A stretch of 64,000 bases of DNA from Opitutus sp. ER46. GTDB taxonomy: Bacteria; Verrucomicrobiota; Verrucomicrobiia; Opitutales; Opitutaceae. Position numbers and translations under genes: made by a program. The stretch spans positions 248,001 through 312,000 of the forward strand of contig NZ_QAYX01000024.1 of assembly GCF_003054705.1 (NCBI RefSeq), written 5' to 3'. Shown piece by piece: positions 34,336 through 43,774 of this stretch. The notes beneath the pieces were generated by a model, which worked only from the letters and a program-made list of their open reading frames with translations, was not told the origin of the DNA and did not search any database. How positions within the stretch are numbered: position 1 is the stretch's first letter; the number at the start of each line of letters is the position of its first letter.

Positions 34336-34367
34336 GGCGGCCGGCCCAGGGGTCGGCCGCCCTATTT
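34336..34367 (+). terminator. Terminator-like hairpin behind the receptor remnant
   Basis: GGCGGCCG (34336-34343) pairs perfectly with CGGCCGCC (34354-34361), followed by CTATTTT. It is retained although the gene before it is broken, and may insulate the next receptor gene from upstream transcription. Confidence 0.75.
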
Positions 34368-34462
34368 TGGGGGTGGTAAAGCGGCAAATTCGGACCGTCC
34401 CGTCACAGGTAAACGCGAATCAGAGGCGGCGATACGCTGGCGGTTGGCGGGGAAATTTACGA

Positions 34463-34557
34463 TTGCTTCGCCGGGCGGCGTTCCTGTGTGATGATCGGTC
34501 CAATTGACTTGACCGACGGAGACGTCGGCCCGGTTTGTCCAACACACACTACGAACT
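34463..34557 (+). promoter_or_regulatory. Promoter and SD-less leader of receptor gene 1
   Basis: TTGCTT (34463-34468), 18 nt of spacer, TGTGAT (34487-34492), then GGTCCAA (34497-34503). The ATG follows at 34558, preceded by AACACACACTACGAACT (34541-34557) and no purine-rich ribosome-binding site. The same elements occur, at nearly the same spacing, before receptor gene 2, which makes them likely to be real. The -10-like element is weak. Confidence 0.6.
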
Positions 34558-37194
34558 ATGAACAAGTCGCTGCTGCAGGCCGCGTCGTCGGCATTGCGTT
34601 TGACTGCGTTATTCGGACTGACGGTCGGAATTGCGTCCGCCCAGTCGAGCTCCACTCAGAACCAGACCAAGAAGGACGAGCCTCAGAAGCTCGAGGCCTA
34701 TGAGGTCACCGGTTCCCGTATCAAGCGGATCGATTCGGAAGGCCCGAATCCGGTTGCCGCGTTCACCCAGGAAGACCTGACGATTTCCGGCTACGGCACG
34801 GTGGGCGAGGCCCTCCGCAGCATGCCGATGGTCAGTGGCTCTTCGCTGATGCCGAATGGCTCGAACAACAGCTTCACCCCCGGTGCTTCGACCGTGAACA
34901 TGCGCGGTCTGGGCAACAACAACGTGCTGGTGCTCCTCAACGGCCGCCGCGCGGCTCCGCTGAGCAGCCCGGGCTTCAACGGCCTGCAGACGGTGTTCGA
35001 CCTCGACAGCATTCCGGCCGGCGCCGTGGAGGCGATCGAAGTCCTCAAGGACGGTGGTTCCGCCATCTACGGTTCGGACGCGGTTTCCGGCGTCATCAAC
35101 GTCAAGTTGAAGAAGAACTACAGCGGCCTGACCACGAACGTCGAAATCGGCAACACGGTGAAGACGGATTCGCTCGAGAAGTCCTTCTCGGTGGTCGCCG
35201 GCGCTTCCGATGCGAAGAACTCGATCGTGGCGGTGGTGGACTGGAAGGAGCGCAATTCCATCAAGGATCACGACTACAACTTCTCCAGCCAGGCGAACAC
35301 GACCGCGCTGGGCGGCGATGACTTCCGCAGCTATGCGGGTTTCCCCGCCTTGGCGTATGTCCCGAGCCTCGGCGACTACTACACTCTCGCTGCCCCGAAG
35401 GCTAACCCGACGCGCAATGACTTCGTGGTCGCCGATGTCAGCCACGGTACCTACAACTTCCAGAACGTGACGGATCTCGCTCCGGCGACGCGGAAGTACG
35501 GCTTCTACACCCGCGGCCGGCACGACTTTAACCCGAACATCTACGCCTTCACGGAGGTTTCGTTCCGCCGCACGCGGACGACGATCGACGCCGCTCCGGC
35601 CCCGGTTTTCAGCTACAGCGAGAATGGCACGGGCCCGAACACCGGCGCCCTGACCATTCCGAGCTGGAATCCGAACAATCCATTCGGCGAAAACCTCGAG
35701 GACGAGTGGTATGCCCGTCTGGTCAGCGCGGGTAACCGCATCAACGACGTCACCTCCGACTCGCCCCGCGTGCTCGTGGGCCTTGGCGGCGAGATCCCTG
35801 GCAGCAACAACTGGACCTGGGAGTCGGGCTACGTCTACAGCTCGAACGAGACCTCGAATCTGAATCGCGGCACCGTGTTCGATGACCTGTACCAGAAGGC
35901 GCTGAACGGCGTCACGATCGGCGGCACCACCCTCTATGCCAACCCGTTTGGCCCCGAGGACCCGCGCGTGACCGCCTATTACACGCACGAGAATCCCAAT
36001 AGTTCGGAGTTCGAGCTTCGCACCTGGGACATCAGCGCGAGCGGTGATCTCTTCCAGCTCCCGGCGGGCGCGGTCGGCCTCGCGGTCGGCGGCGAAGTTC
36101 GCACCGAGGACTTCAAGAACATCCGTTCCAAGGACGAGATCGCCGGCAACGTGATCGGTGGCTCCGAGGGCGCCTCCGTTTGGGGCACCCGTCGCGTGAA
36201 CGCGGCCTATGCCGAAATCAGCGTCCCGATCGTCAAGGGCCTCCAGGCTCAGGTCGCCGGCCGCACCGAGCACTACAGTGACTTTGGCAGCGCCACCAAG
36301 CCCAAGGTCGCCGTGTCCTATCGTCCGACGCCCTGGCTGCTCCTCCGTACGTCCTTCGGCCAGTCCTTCCTCGCGCCGAATCTGTCGTACCTCTACACGA
36401 GCCAGGTCACGCAGTTCTCCAGCTCGAGCCTGAAGGATCCGAAGCGGCCGAATGACGCCCCGCGCCAGATCCAGACCAAGTCCGGCGGCAACCCGGCCCT
36501 GCAGCCGGAAGAGACGGACACGATCTACGCCGGCGTGCAGTTTGAGCCGACGCTGCCCGCGCTGAAGGGCCTCTCGGTCTCGATCGACGCCTTCCAGTTC
36601 AAGCAGACCCAGCTGATCTCCCAGCTTGGCGAGTCGTTCATCCTCAAGAACGAGGACACCCTCCCGGGCAAGGTCATCCGCAACGCTCCCGCCGCCGGCG
36701 AGACGTACGGCACGATCAACTACATCATCGATACGTACGACAATATCGACGAGCAGACCTACCGCGGTGTCGACGTCGAGGTGGCCTATGACTTCAAGAC
36801 GAGCCGTCTCGGCCGCTTCCGCTTCGTGGCGTCCGGCACATACCTGTCTGAGTTCAAGCTGAACTCGACGGACTACGCCGGCACCTACAACCAGCCCCGC
36901 TGGCGCAGCGTGTTCTCGACGACCTGGAGCAAGGGCAACTGGTCGGCCGCCGTGTACGCAAACTACATCGGCACCTTCGAGAACTACAACGAGGTCGGCG
37001 ACATGTCCTCGCAGATCATCATCAACCCGCAGGTGAGCTACACCGGCTTCGGCCGCACCAAGATCACCCTGGGCGCTCGCAACGTGTTTGATCGCAACCC
37101 GCCGTTCGACTCCTCTGCGTCCACGGGCTGGGATTCGGATATCCACGAGTCCGAGAAGCAGTTCGTCTACCTGCGCGTTTCGAAGGACTGGTAA
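34558..37194 (+). CDS. TonB-dependent receptor 1
   Basis: A protein of 878 aa. The signal peptide (MNKSLLQAASSALR..., cut after IASAQ near residue 29) is followed by EAYEVTGSRIKR, which looks like the TonB-box region of this family. The plug domain (about 50-180) contains TVNMRGLGNNNVLVLLNGRR and VEAIEVLKDGGSAIYGSDAVSGVIN, and the barrel has RTSFGQSFLAPNLSYL and ends VYLRVSKDW. It should import an unknown substrate through the outer membrane. The first 18 codons are nearly identical to those of receptor 2. Substrate-defining residues cannot be read. A perfect terminator follows, so it is monocistronic. Confidence 0.93.
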   Translation: MNKSLLQAASSALRLTALFGLTVGIASAQSSSTQNQTKKDEPQKLEAYEVTGSRIKRIDSEGPNPVAAFTQEDLTISGYGTVGEALRSMPMVSGSSLMPNGSNNSFTPGASTVNMRGLGNNNVLVLLNGRRAAPLSSPGFNGLQTVFDLDSIPAGAVEAIEVLKDGGSAIYGSDAVSGVINVKLKKNYSGLTTNVEIGNTVKTDSLEKSFSVVAGASDAKNSIVAVVDWKERNSIKDHDYNFSSQANTTALGGDDFRSYAGFPALAYVPSLGDYYTLAAPKANPTRNDFVVADVSHGTYNFQNVTDLAPATRKYGFYTRGRHDFNPNIYAFTEVSFRRTRTTIDAAPAPVFSYSENGTGPNTGALTIPSWNPNNPFGENLEDEWYARLVSAGNRINDVTSDSPRVLVGLGGEIPGSNNWTWESGYVYSSNETSNLNRGTVFDDLYQKALNGVTIGGTTLYANPFGPEDPRVTAYYTHENPNSSEFELRTWDISASGDLFQLPAGAVGLAVGGEVRTEDFKNIRSKDEIAGNVIGGSEGASVWGTRRVNAAYAEISVPIVKGLQAQVAGRTEHYSDFGSATKPKVAVSYRPTPWLLLRTSFGQSFLAPNLSYLYTSQVTQFSSSSLKDPKRPNDAPRQIQTKSGGNPALQPEETDTIYAGVQFEPTLPALKGLSVSIDAFQFKQTQLISQLGESFILKNEDTLPGKVIRNAPAAGETYGTINYIIDTYDNIDEQTYRGVDVEVAYDFKTSRLGRFRFVASGTYLSEFKLNSTDYAGTYNQPRWRSVFSTTWSKGNWSAAVYANYIGTFENYNEVGDMSSQIIINPQVSYTGFGRTKITLGARNVFDRNPPFDSSASTGWDSDIHESEKQFVYLRVSKDW

Positions 37195-37235
37195 GCGGTA
37201 GTCACTAGTTAACTACCAGCCAAAGACTTGAATCA

Positions 37236-37266
37236 GGGCCCCGGCCAACCGCCGGGGCCCTTTTTT
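37236..37266 (+). terminator. Intrinsic terminator of receptor gene 1
   Basis: GGGCCCCGG (37236-37244) pairs perfectly with CCGGGGCCC (37252-37260), followed by TTTTTT (37261-37266). Confidence 0.93.
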
Positions 37267-37381
37267 GTGCCGAAATCCCGGGATTTTCCCGGGATCGAAT
37301 CGGAAAAGGAATGGATCCTGCATCAGGGGGCCGCAAACCGAAGGGTTCCGCCATCCGGTGTAAATTCCGAGTAATTCAATA

Positions 37382-37479
37382 TTGCTTATTCGGGAGAAGC
37401 CCGTGTGTCATAACCCGGTCCAACCAACCCCCAGCTGGTGTAACCACCCGCTGGCTACGCACAACACACACTACGAACT
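37382..37479 (+). promoter_or_regulatory. Promoter and SD-less leader of receptor gene 2
   Basis: TTGCTT (37382-37387), an 18-nt spacer, TGTCAT (37406-37411) and GGTCCAA (37417-37423) repeat the layout before receptor gene 1. The leader just before ATG 37480 is AACACACACTACGAACT (37463-37479), identical to that of gene 1. Identity continues into the coding region to 37515, giving 53 identical nt in total. Confidence 0.62.
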
Positions 37480-40224
37480 ATGAACAAGTCGCTGCTGCAG
37501 GCCGCGTCGTCGGCACTGCGTATGGCCACATTGCTCGGATTGACCGGAAGCATTGTGGTCGCTCAACCCGCTCCGAACACCACGGACAACACCAAGAAGA
37601 CTGACGAACCCCAGAAGCTCGAGCGTTTCGAGGTCACGGGTTCGCGCGTCAAGCGCATGGATTACGAGACCCCTGCGCCCGTCGCGTCCTTCACGGCCGA
37701 AGACATCGAGATCAAGGGCTACACCAGCATCGGTGAATTCGTGCAAAGCCTGCCGTTCAACTCCGGCACGGCGAACTCGATTTACCAGACCGCCAGCTTC
37801 ACCCGCGGCGCCGCCACCGCCAACCTGCGCGGCCTCGGCTCCCAGCGCTTCCTCACCCTCGTGAACGGCCGCCGTGCGGTCCCGTACGCCCTGGTGAACA
37901 GCGCCAATCGCTCGGTCTTCGATTTCAACAACCTGCCGTTCGCCGCGGTCGAGAGCATCGAGCTCCTGAAGGACGGCGCATCTGCCATCTACGGTGCCGA
38001 TGCGATCTCGGGCGTGCTGAACATCAAGCTGAAGAAAAACTTCAGCGGCCTCGCGGTCGACGCGTATTACGGCAACACGCTCAAGGATAGCGGTGGCGAC
38101 ACCGGCACGATCATTTTGAGCGCCGTTGCTGGCGCCGGCACCGCCAAGACCAAGATCATGACCGCCCTCGAGGTGAAGACGGAGAATTCAAACTTCATCC
38201 ACGACTACGGCATCACCGACACTGACTACAGCTACCTTGGTGCGAACAAGGGCCAGAATAACAACTCCACCGCCAACTGGCCGGCGAACTTCACGCTGAC
38301 CCGGGCGCAGGCGACGGCTCTTGGCTATACCATCCCGAGCCAGACTGCATCCAGTTGGACGTTCGTGGTCACCGGCGGCAAGCCGACCGGCTCGCCGACG
38401 CTGGCCTCGTTCAGCCCCGCCCCGGCCTCGGCCAGTGGTGGCGCCGCTGTGCCCAATGAGAATCGGTACAATTTCGCGCCGACGTATGCCATCTACCCGT
38501 CCTCGGACCGCATTAGCTCCTTCACAAGCGCGGAGCACGAGTTCAATGACAACCTGAAGGCGTTTGCCGAGGTGATGTATTCGAAGAACTCGACCTACTA
38601 CGCCTTCACTCCGGGTGTCATCACCTATTCGACCGAAGGGCTCTCGCTGCCGGCCAACAATCCGTACAATCCGTTCGGTGTCGCGCTGACCACGCTGTCG
38701 GGTCGCAGCAACTTCGGCCCCGTCCGCAAGTTTGATACCGAAGGTATCGCCTCCAATGTCTTGGCTGGCCTGCGCGGCACGTTCATGAACAACTGGGACT
38801 GGGAAACGGGTGTCAGCTATGGCTACAGCCAGGTGACGACGGTCAACCGCAACGCGATGCGCGCGACCACCTATCAGGCGGCCCTCAACGGCACCCTCTC
38901 GGGCTACGTGGGCAAGTTCCTGAACCCGTTCGGCCCGTCTGATGAGGGGCTGACCAAGGCGCTGTTCACCAGCTCGACCGGGACTTCGAAGGCCGACGGC
39001 CTGACGTGGGACGCCAGCGTCTCCGGCAAGCTCCTCACGCTGCCCGCTGGTGATCTCGGCATCGCGGCTGGCCTTGAGATGCGCAATGAGAAGCTCACCA
39101 CCAATCCCGACACCGCGGCCTATCTCGGTTCCGGTGGTGGTTTGCCGCTCACCGGCAAGCGCTCGGTCGCCTCGCAGTACGTCGAACTCACCGCCCCGGT
39201 CTTCAAGGCGCCGTACGTCGGTTCCGCCGAGGTGCAGGTCGCCGGCCGGCACGAACACTACAGCGACTTCGGCAACACCAAGAAGCCGAAGGTCGGTGCG
39301 AAGTGGCGTCTTCCGGACAACCGAATCGTCAATGTGATGCTTCGCGGTTCGTATTCCGAGTCCTTCCAGGCCCCGGCCCTCGGCCTCCTCTACGCCTCCC
39401 AGACGACGGCCTTCTCCTCGACGCTGCTCCAGGATCCCCTCCGCCTGCAGGATCCTCCTGTCCAGCAGCGCATCGTGACCGGTGGTAATCCGAACCTGGT
39501 GCCGGAGACGGCCCGCGTGAAGTACGCCGGCGTCGTGATCGAAGTTCCTGCGGTCAAGGGTCTGACCTTTGCAATCGACTACTTCGACATGCGGATCAAC
39601 TCGGTGATCGTCACCCCGAGCGCGACCTTCCTCCTTTCGGAGCGTGGCCGCGCGCAGTTCCCGAATGCCATCGTGCGTGACAACACCCTCGGCAACCCGG
39701 GCCCGATCCTCCGGATCGAGTCGGTGCCGCAGAACAACACCGCCGCTTACCAGTTGTATCGTGGTTTCGACTACGAAGTGCGGTACCAGCTTCGCAATAC
39801 GCGCGTCGGCAGCTTCAACTTTGTGGCCCAGGCCACCCAGATCACCAAGACGGGCTCGGATTCGGGCCTCGGCTCCGGATTCTTCGACAACACGGGCTTG
39901 TATTACAACCCGGAGTGGAAGGCCAGCGTCAACGCGGGCTGGCGCTACAAGGACTTCGGCGCGAACGTGAATGTCGACTGGACCGGGAAGTACTTTAACG
40001 ACAACTACACGGCGGCCGGCTGGGGTGAGAACCCCTATACGCTCGTGTCGCCGAGTTTCTCGTACGCCGGGTTCTGGAATACGAAGATCACGGTTGGTGC
40101 GACGAACGTCTTCAATAATCGTCCGCCGGCGAATGGCCGCGAGACCCTTCTCTTCGACCCGAATGCTTATAGCGCCGGCGCTTTGGGCCGGTTCCTGTAC
40201 GTCCGAGTCTCGAAGGAATTCTAA
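37480..40224 (+). CDS. TonB-dependent receptor 2
   Basis: A protein of 914 aa with the same signal-peptide start as receptor 1 (MNKSLLQAASSALR), a TonB-box-like FEVTGSRVKR, a plug domain (about 50-180, with TANLRGLGSQRFLTLVNGRR and ESIELLKDGASAIYGADAISGVLN) and a barrel ending in RFLYVRVSKEF with the C-terminal phenylalanine typical of outer-membrane proteins. It differs strongly from receptor 1 in the barrel, so the substrate is probably different. An S9 peptidase gene starts 90 nt downstream, behind a strong terminator, which still suggests peptide-related import. The substrate is not known from the sequence. Confidence 0.93.
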   Translation: MNKSLLQAASSALRMATLLGLTGSIVVAQPAPNTTDNTKKTDEPQKLERFEVTGSRVKRMDYETPAPVASFTAEDIEIKGYTSIGEFVQSLPFNSGTANSIYQTASFTRGAATANLRGLGSQRFLTLVNGRRAVPYALVNSANRSVFDFNNLPFAAVESIELLKDGASAIYGADAISGVLNIKLKKNFSGLAVDAYYGNTLKDSGGDTGTIILSAVAGAGTAKTKIMTALEVKTENSNFIHDYGITDTDYSYLGANKGQNNNSTANWPANFTLTRAQATALGYTIPSQTASSWTFVVTGGKPTGSPTLASFSPAPASASGGAAVPNENRYNFAPTYAIYPSSDRISSFTSAEHEFNDNLKAFAEVMYSKNSTYYAFTPGVITYSTEGLSLPANNPYNPFGVALTTLSGRSNFGPVRKFDTEGIASNVLAGLRGTFMNNWDWETGVSYGYSQVTTVNRNAMRATTYQAALNGTLSGYVGKFLNPFGPSDEGLTKALFTSSTGTSKADGLTWDASVSGKLLTLPAGDLGIAAGLEMRNEKLTTNPDTAAYLGSGGGLPLTGKRSVASQYVELTAPVFKAPYVGSAEVQVAGRHEHYSDFGNTKKPKVGAKWRLPDNRIVNVMLRGSYSESFQAPALGLLYASQTTAFSSTLLQDPLRLQDPPVQQRIVTGGNPNLVPETARVKYAGVVIEVPAVKGLTFAIDYFDMRINSVIVTPSATFLLSERGRAQFPNAIVRDNTLGNPGPILRIESVPQNNTAAYQLYRGFDYEVRYQLRNTRVGSFNFVAQATQITKTGSDSGLGSGFFDNTGLYYNPEWKASVNAGWRYKDFGANVNVDWTGKYFNDNYTAAGWGENPYTLVSPSFSYAGFWNTKITVGATNVFNNRPPANGRETLLFDPNAYSAGALGRFLYVRVSKEF

Positions 40225-40263
40225 GCCTGGCTACCGCCAGTGCTGAGATTCTGAACCAAATTG

Positions 40264-40293
40264 AGCGTGCCCCGAAAGGGGCACGCTTTTTTT
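40264..40293 (+). terminator. Intrinsic terminator of receptor gene 2
   Basis: AGCGTGCCCC (40264-40273) pairs perfectly with GGGGCACGCT (40278-40287) over GAAA, followed by a run of seven T (40287-40293). Confidence 0.95.
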
Positions 40294-40314
40294 CTCTCTG
40301 CTTCCGTTTACGTC

Positions 40315-42300
40315 ATGAAACGATTTCTCGCTTTTCTGCTGCTTGGTTCGTGCGTCTTTGCCGCCGATCCCGCCACCCCTGCCGCTGCTGTTCCGCCGGA
40401 GCTCCCCGTCGAAACGTTCTTCATCTCTCCCAAGATCAGCTCCCTGGTGTTCTCGCCCAACGGCAAGTACATCGCCTGCCTCGTGCCCTACGAACACCGG
40501 CTCAATCTCGCCGTGATCGATCTCGAGAAGGGGACGAAGAACCTTGTGACCAATTTCAAAGACAAGCAGGCGCTGCAGCCGCTCTGGGCCAACAACGACC
40601 GGATCCTGTTTCACGTCGATGACGGTGGGCGCGAGTCGTACGCCTTGTATGCGGTCAACCGGGATGGTTCAGATCCGTCCGTTCTCGCCTCGGGATATTC
40701 CAAGGCGGGGACGACGCAAGAACTCAACCTGCGCTTTGCCGGCCTCCTGCGCCGCCTCAAGCAGGACTCCCGCAATATCCTGGTCCGGGCCAACCTCACG
40801 CATGGGGATTGGTCCGATGTCGCCAAGCTCGACCTGAAGACGGCGGCCATGCGCACGATCGTCGGGGCGCCCGGTAAGGTGGACACCTATGTGCTCGACC
40901 ATAACGACGAGGTGCGGCTGGCCGTCGTGGAGGAGGAGCAGATCCGACGCGTCATGGCGCGCGATGTGAAGACCGGTGCTTGGTCCAAGCTGGCCGAGCA
41001 TCACATGGATGAGCCTGGCTGGGAGCCGATCGAGTTCGATGGGGACAACCGGACGGTCTTCATCTGGTCGGACGTCGGCCGGAAGACGAAGGCGATCTAC
41101 CGCTACGATCTGGTCGAGCGCAAGCAGCTCGACCTCGTGTATGCGGATGACACCTACGACGTGACTGACGTGATTTATGACCAGTCGAAGCAGAAGATCG
41201 TTGGCATCACGTACGACGGTGACCGCCAGCGGTTCGTCTGGCTCGATGACGAGATGAAGGCCCTGGCGGCAAAGCTGGACGCCTCCCTCCCCAACACCGT
41301 GCATTATCCCCGGCAGTTTTCGGAGGACGGTTCGAAGATCATCTTTGCCTCCCAAAGCGACCGCGACCCCGGCGTGTACTACATGTACGACAAGGCGAAG
41401 AAGAAGCTCGAGGAGATCGCCGTCATCAAACCCGGCATCGATCCTGACCGCATGGCGCCCATGCAGCCGGTGACATTTGCCGCCCGCGACGGCCTCACCC
41501 TTCACGGCTATCTGACGCTGCCGCTGGGGCGGAAGCCCCACGGCTTGCCGCTCATCATTCATCCCCACGGCGGGCCGTTCGGCCCCCGGGACAACTGGGC
41601 GTACAATGCCGAGGTTCAGTTCTACGCGAATCGGGGCTATGCCGTGCTCCAGATCGATTACCGCGGCTCGGGTGGCTATGGCCGCGAGTTTGAAGCCGCC
41701 GGCTACAAGCGCTGGGGCTTGGAGATGCAGAACGATCTCTCGGACGGCGTGGCGTGGGCCGTGGCACAGGGTATTGCCGACCCGAAGCGCGTAGTTATCA
41801 GCGGCGCCAGTTACGGCGGATACGCCGCGATGGCCGGGCTGACCTTTACCCCCGAGCTTTACTGCGCGGGCATCAATTACGTCGGTGTCACGGACATCGA
41901 GCTTCTGATTCCGAAGGCCGTCGCGTCGGGTCGGATGTATTGGCGACACACGCGGCTAGGTGATCTGGGAAAGAGTGAGGATCGGAAACGCATCTACGAC
42001 ACCTCTCCGGTGCACTTTGCGGACCGGATTCAGGCCCCCGTGCTCATGGCCTACGGCAAGAACGATCCACGCGTGGTGATCAACCATGGCTACGACATGG
42101 AACGCGCGCTAAAGAAGGCGGGGAAGCCGTACCGGATGATCATCGAGAAGGACGAGGGACATGGCTTCCACATGGAGGAGAAGAAGATCGCGTTCTACAC
42201 CGAGGTGGACGCGTTTCTCAAAAACAACGTCCCGGGACTCGTCCGCGTGGGCCCGGAAAAGGTCATCGCCATGCCGGCCGAGGAGCCGGTGAAGAAGTAG
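40315..42300 (+). CDS. Secreted S9-family (prolyl oligopeptidase-type) peptidase
   Basis: A protein of 661 aa with a signal peptide (MKRFLAFLLLGSCVFA, cut near residue 16). Residues about 30-390 are a seven-bladed propeller (SLVFSPNGKYIA and later repeats), and about 400-640 an alpha/beta hydrolase domain. The catalytic Ser499 (GASYGGYAAM), Asp584 (YGKNDPR) and His616 (DEGHGF) are all in place. The family cleaves short peptides and some larger substrates outside the cytoplasm. The ATG at 40315 is taken because it starts the signal peptide; a codon at 40261 lies inside the receptor terminator. It follows receptor 2 and may process or use the material that receptor imports. Confidence 0.92.
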   Translation: MKRFLAFLLLGSCVFAADPATPAAAVPPELPVETFFISPKISSLVFSPNGKYIACLVPYEHRLNLAVIDLEKGTKNLVTNFKDKQALQPLWANNDRILFHVDDGGRESYALYAVNRDGSDPSVLASGYSKAGTTQELNLRFAGLLRRLKQDSRNILVRANLTHGDWSDVAKLDLKTAAMRTIVGAPGKVDTYVLDHNDEVRLAVVEEEQIRRVMARDVKTGAWSKLAEHHMDEPGWEPIEFDGDNRTVFIWSDVGRKTKAIYRYDLVERKQLDLVYADDTYDVTDVIYDQSKQKIVGITYDGDRQRFVWLDDEMKALAAKLDASLPNTVHYPRQFSEDGSKIIFASQSDRDPGVYYMYDKAKKKLEEIAVIKPGIDPDRMAPMQPVTFAARDGLTLHGYLTLPLGRKPHGLPLIIHPHGGPFGPRDNWAYNAEVQFYANRGYAVLQIDYRGSGGYGREFEAAGYKRWGLEMQNDLSDGVAWAVAQGIADPKRVVISGASYGGYAAMAGLTFTPELYCAGINYVGVTDIELLIPKAVASGRMYWRHTRLGDLGKSEDRKRIYDTSPVHFADRIQAPVLMAYGKNDPRVVINHGYDMERALKKAGKPYRMIIEKDEGHGFHMEEKKIAFYTEVDAFLKNNVPGLVRVGPEKVIAMPAEEPVKK

Positions 42301-42326
42301 GCGGACCTGTTCGGATTGAACCCAAG

Positions 42327-42365
42327 GCCCCGGATCGGTTCACGCCGTCCGGGGCTTTTGCTTTT
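42327..42365. terminator. Bidirectional terminator between the S9 peptidase and cca
   Basis: GCCCCGGA (42327-42334) pairs perfectly with TCCGGGGC (42348-42355), followed by TTTTGCTTTT on the plus strand. It touches the stop codon of the convergent cca gene. Confidence 0.85.
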
Positions 42366-43771
42366 CAAGCAGACGGCAGGCGGGGCCGGGCCCAGGCGGT
42401 TGCGCCAGCCTCGTCGCCAAACGCGCCGTCAAGCTGGGCTTCGAACGCTGCGTCGAGGATCGGCTTCATCTCGGGCCCAGGCTTCATGCCGAGCGCGAGC
42501 AGGTGGCGGCCAAGGAGGATCGGCTTCGGGGCCGCGTCCGCGAGCTGGAGCGCATGGGCTCTGGTGACGAGCTCGTCGATGCGACGGTGCGTCTCCGGCG
42601 TCTGGATCGGCGGCCGGCCGTTGGCGTCGGAGCGCATCACGACCGCCAAGTCGTCGATCGTGGCCGGGGCCAGTTTCCGGGCGAGGCGCCGGACCGCGCT
42701 GTCGCTGAACTCGGCCTGGCCGTGCTGGTGGGCCAGGTGGTTGACGACGAGGGCGCTGACGGGGTCGTCGAGTTCGAAGGGCGCGCCGATGCGGCGTAGA
42801 AACGCGCGCGTCGGCGCGGCGCCCGCCGCCTCGTGTCCGGGGCTGACCCAGCGCATCGCGCCGCGTTTCTCGGCGCGCGCGGTGGTGGCGGGTTTGCCAA
42901 AGTCGTGCGCCAGCACTGCCAGCATGAGCAGTCGGCGACGCGCGGGGGTGCCGGTCTGGTACTCCGGCAACGCGACTAGGGCGTCCACACAGCACTGGGT
43001 GTGCGTGAAGACGTCGCCCTCGGGATGCCACTCGGGTTCCTGGGGCGTTTCGCGCAGCGCCGCCACCTCCGGGAAGTGGGCGAGCCATCCGGTCTCCTCA
43101 AGCACTGCCAGCCCTCGGGAGGGTTTCGCTGCCTTGGTCGCCCATTTGTCCCACTCGCCCCAGACGCGCTCCACGGGCAGTTCGGCGTACGTGCCCGCAA
43201 TGCTGCGGCAAAGTGCGGCGGTCTCGGGCGCGAGCGTCAGGTCAAAGCGCGCGGCGAGCTGGAAGGCCCGCAGCACCCGCAGGGGATCCTCGACGAACGC
43301 CGCGCTGGTGTGGCGCAGCAGACGGGCCTGCAGGTCGCGCTGGCCCCCGTGCGGGTCGATGATCTCGCCCGTGAAGGGATCGAGCGCGATCGCGTTGATG
43401 GTGAAGTCGCGCCGTGCCGCGGCCTCCGCATCGGTCAGCGTCGGATTGGGCGCGACGGCAAAGCCACGATGACCCGACCCGGTCTTGGATTCCCGGCGTG
43501 GCAGCGAAAAATCGTACTCATCGCCGCTCGTGGCGCTGCGCACCTTGATGACGCCAAAGCTGCGCCCGATGACGTCGGTTGCGCCGAACATCTCGAGGGC
43601 GCGGTGCAGCCGATCAAAGTCCGTGCCCGCGACCTCGACGTCGAAATCCTTCGGCTTCAGGCCGAGCAGCCAGTCGCGCACGCCGCCGCCGACCAGGTGG
43701 GGTCGCCCTACGCGGCGGGCAGCCTCAAGCATGGGATACAGGTCGGCGGGAATCTGAAGCGGAGCAGGCAT
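42365..43771 (-). CDS. cca: CCA tRNA nucleotidyltransferase / polyA-polymerase family protein with HD domain
   Basis: A protein of 468 aa in the class II nucleotidyltransferase family. The N-terminal catalytic part has HLVGGGVRDWLLG and KDFDVEV (about residues 25-47), which carry the metal-binding aspartates, followed by RRDFTINAIALDP. The middle has the VEDPLRVLRAFQLAARF block that recognises tRNA. The C-terminal part has an HD-type sequence, LAHDFGKPATT. It should add or repair CCA at tRNA 3' ends; a poly(A)-polymerase role cannot be excluded from the sequence. The gene converges with the S9 peptidase gene and is preceded by a DUF423 gene 3 nt upstream in the same direction. Confidence 0.9.
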   Translation of the reverse strand: MPAPLQIPADLYPMLEAARRVGRPHLVGGGVRDWLLGLKPKDFDVEVAGTDFDRLHRALEMFGATDVIGRSFGVIKVRSATSGDEYDFSLPRRESKTGSGHRGFAVAPNPTLTDAEAAARRDFTINAIALDPFTGEIIDPHGGQRDLQARLLRHTSAAFVEDPLRVLRAFQLAARFDLTLAPETAALCRSIAGTYAELPVERVWGEWDKWATKAAKPSRGLAVLEETGWLAHFPEVAALRETPQEPEWHPEGDVFTHTQCCVDALVALPEYQTGTPARRRLLMLAVLAHDFGKPATTARAEKRGAMRWVSPGHEAAGAAPTRAFLRRIGAPFELDDPVSALVVNHLAHQHGQAEFSDSAVRRLARKLAPATIDDLAVVMRSDANGRPPIQTPETHRRIDELVTRAHALQLADAAPKPILLGRHLLALGMKPGPEMKPILDAAFEAQLDGAFGDEAGATAWARPRLPSA

Positions 43772-43774
43772 GGG

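Noticed and set aside
34609-37146. Open frame of 845 codons opposite receptor 1
   Set aside because: Antisense of a well-conserved receptor; no domains.
34541-37515. Possible template and variable repeats of a diversity-generating retroelement at the two receptor starts
   Set aside because: The 53-nt identity lies at the leader and signal peptide, not in a variable domain, there is no adenine-directed variation, and no reverse transcriptase gene is present.
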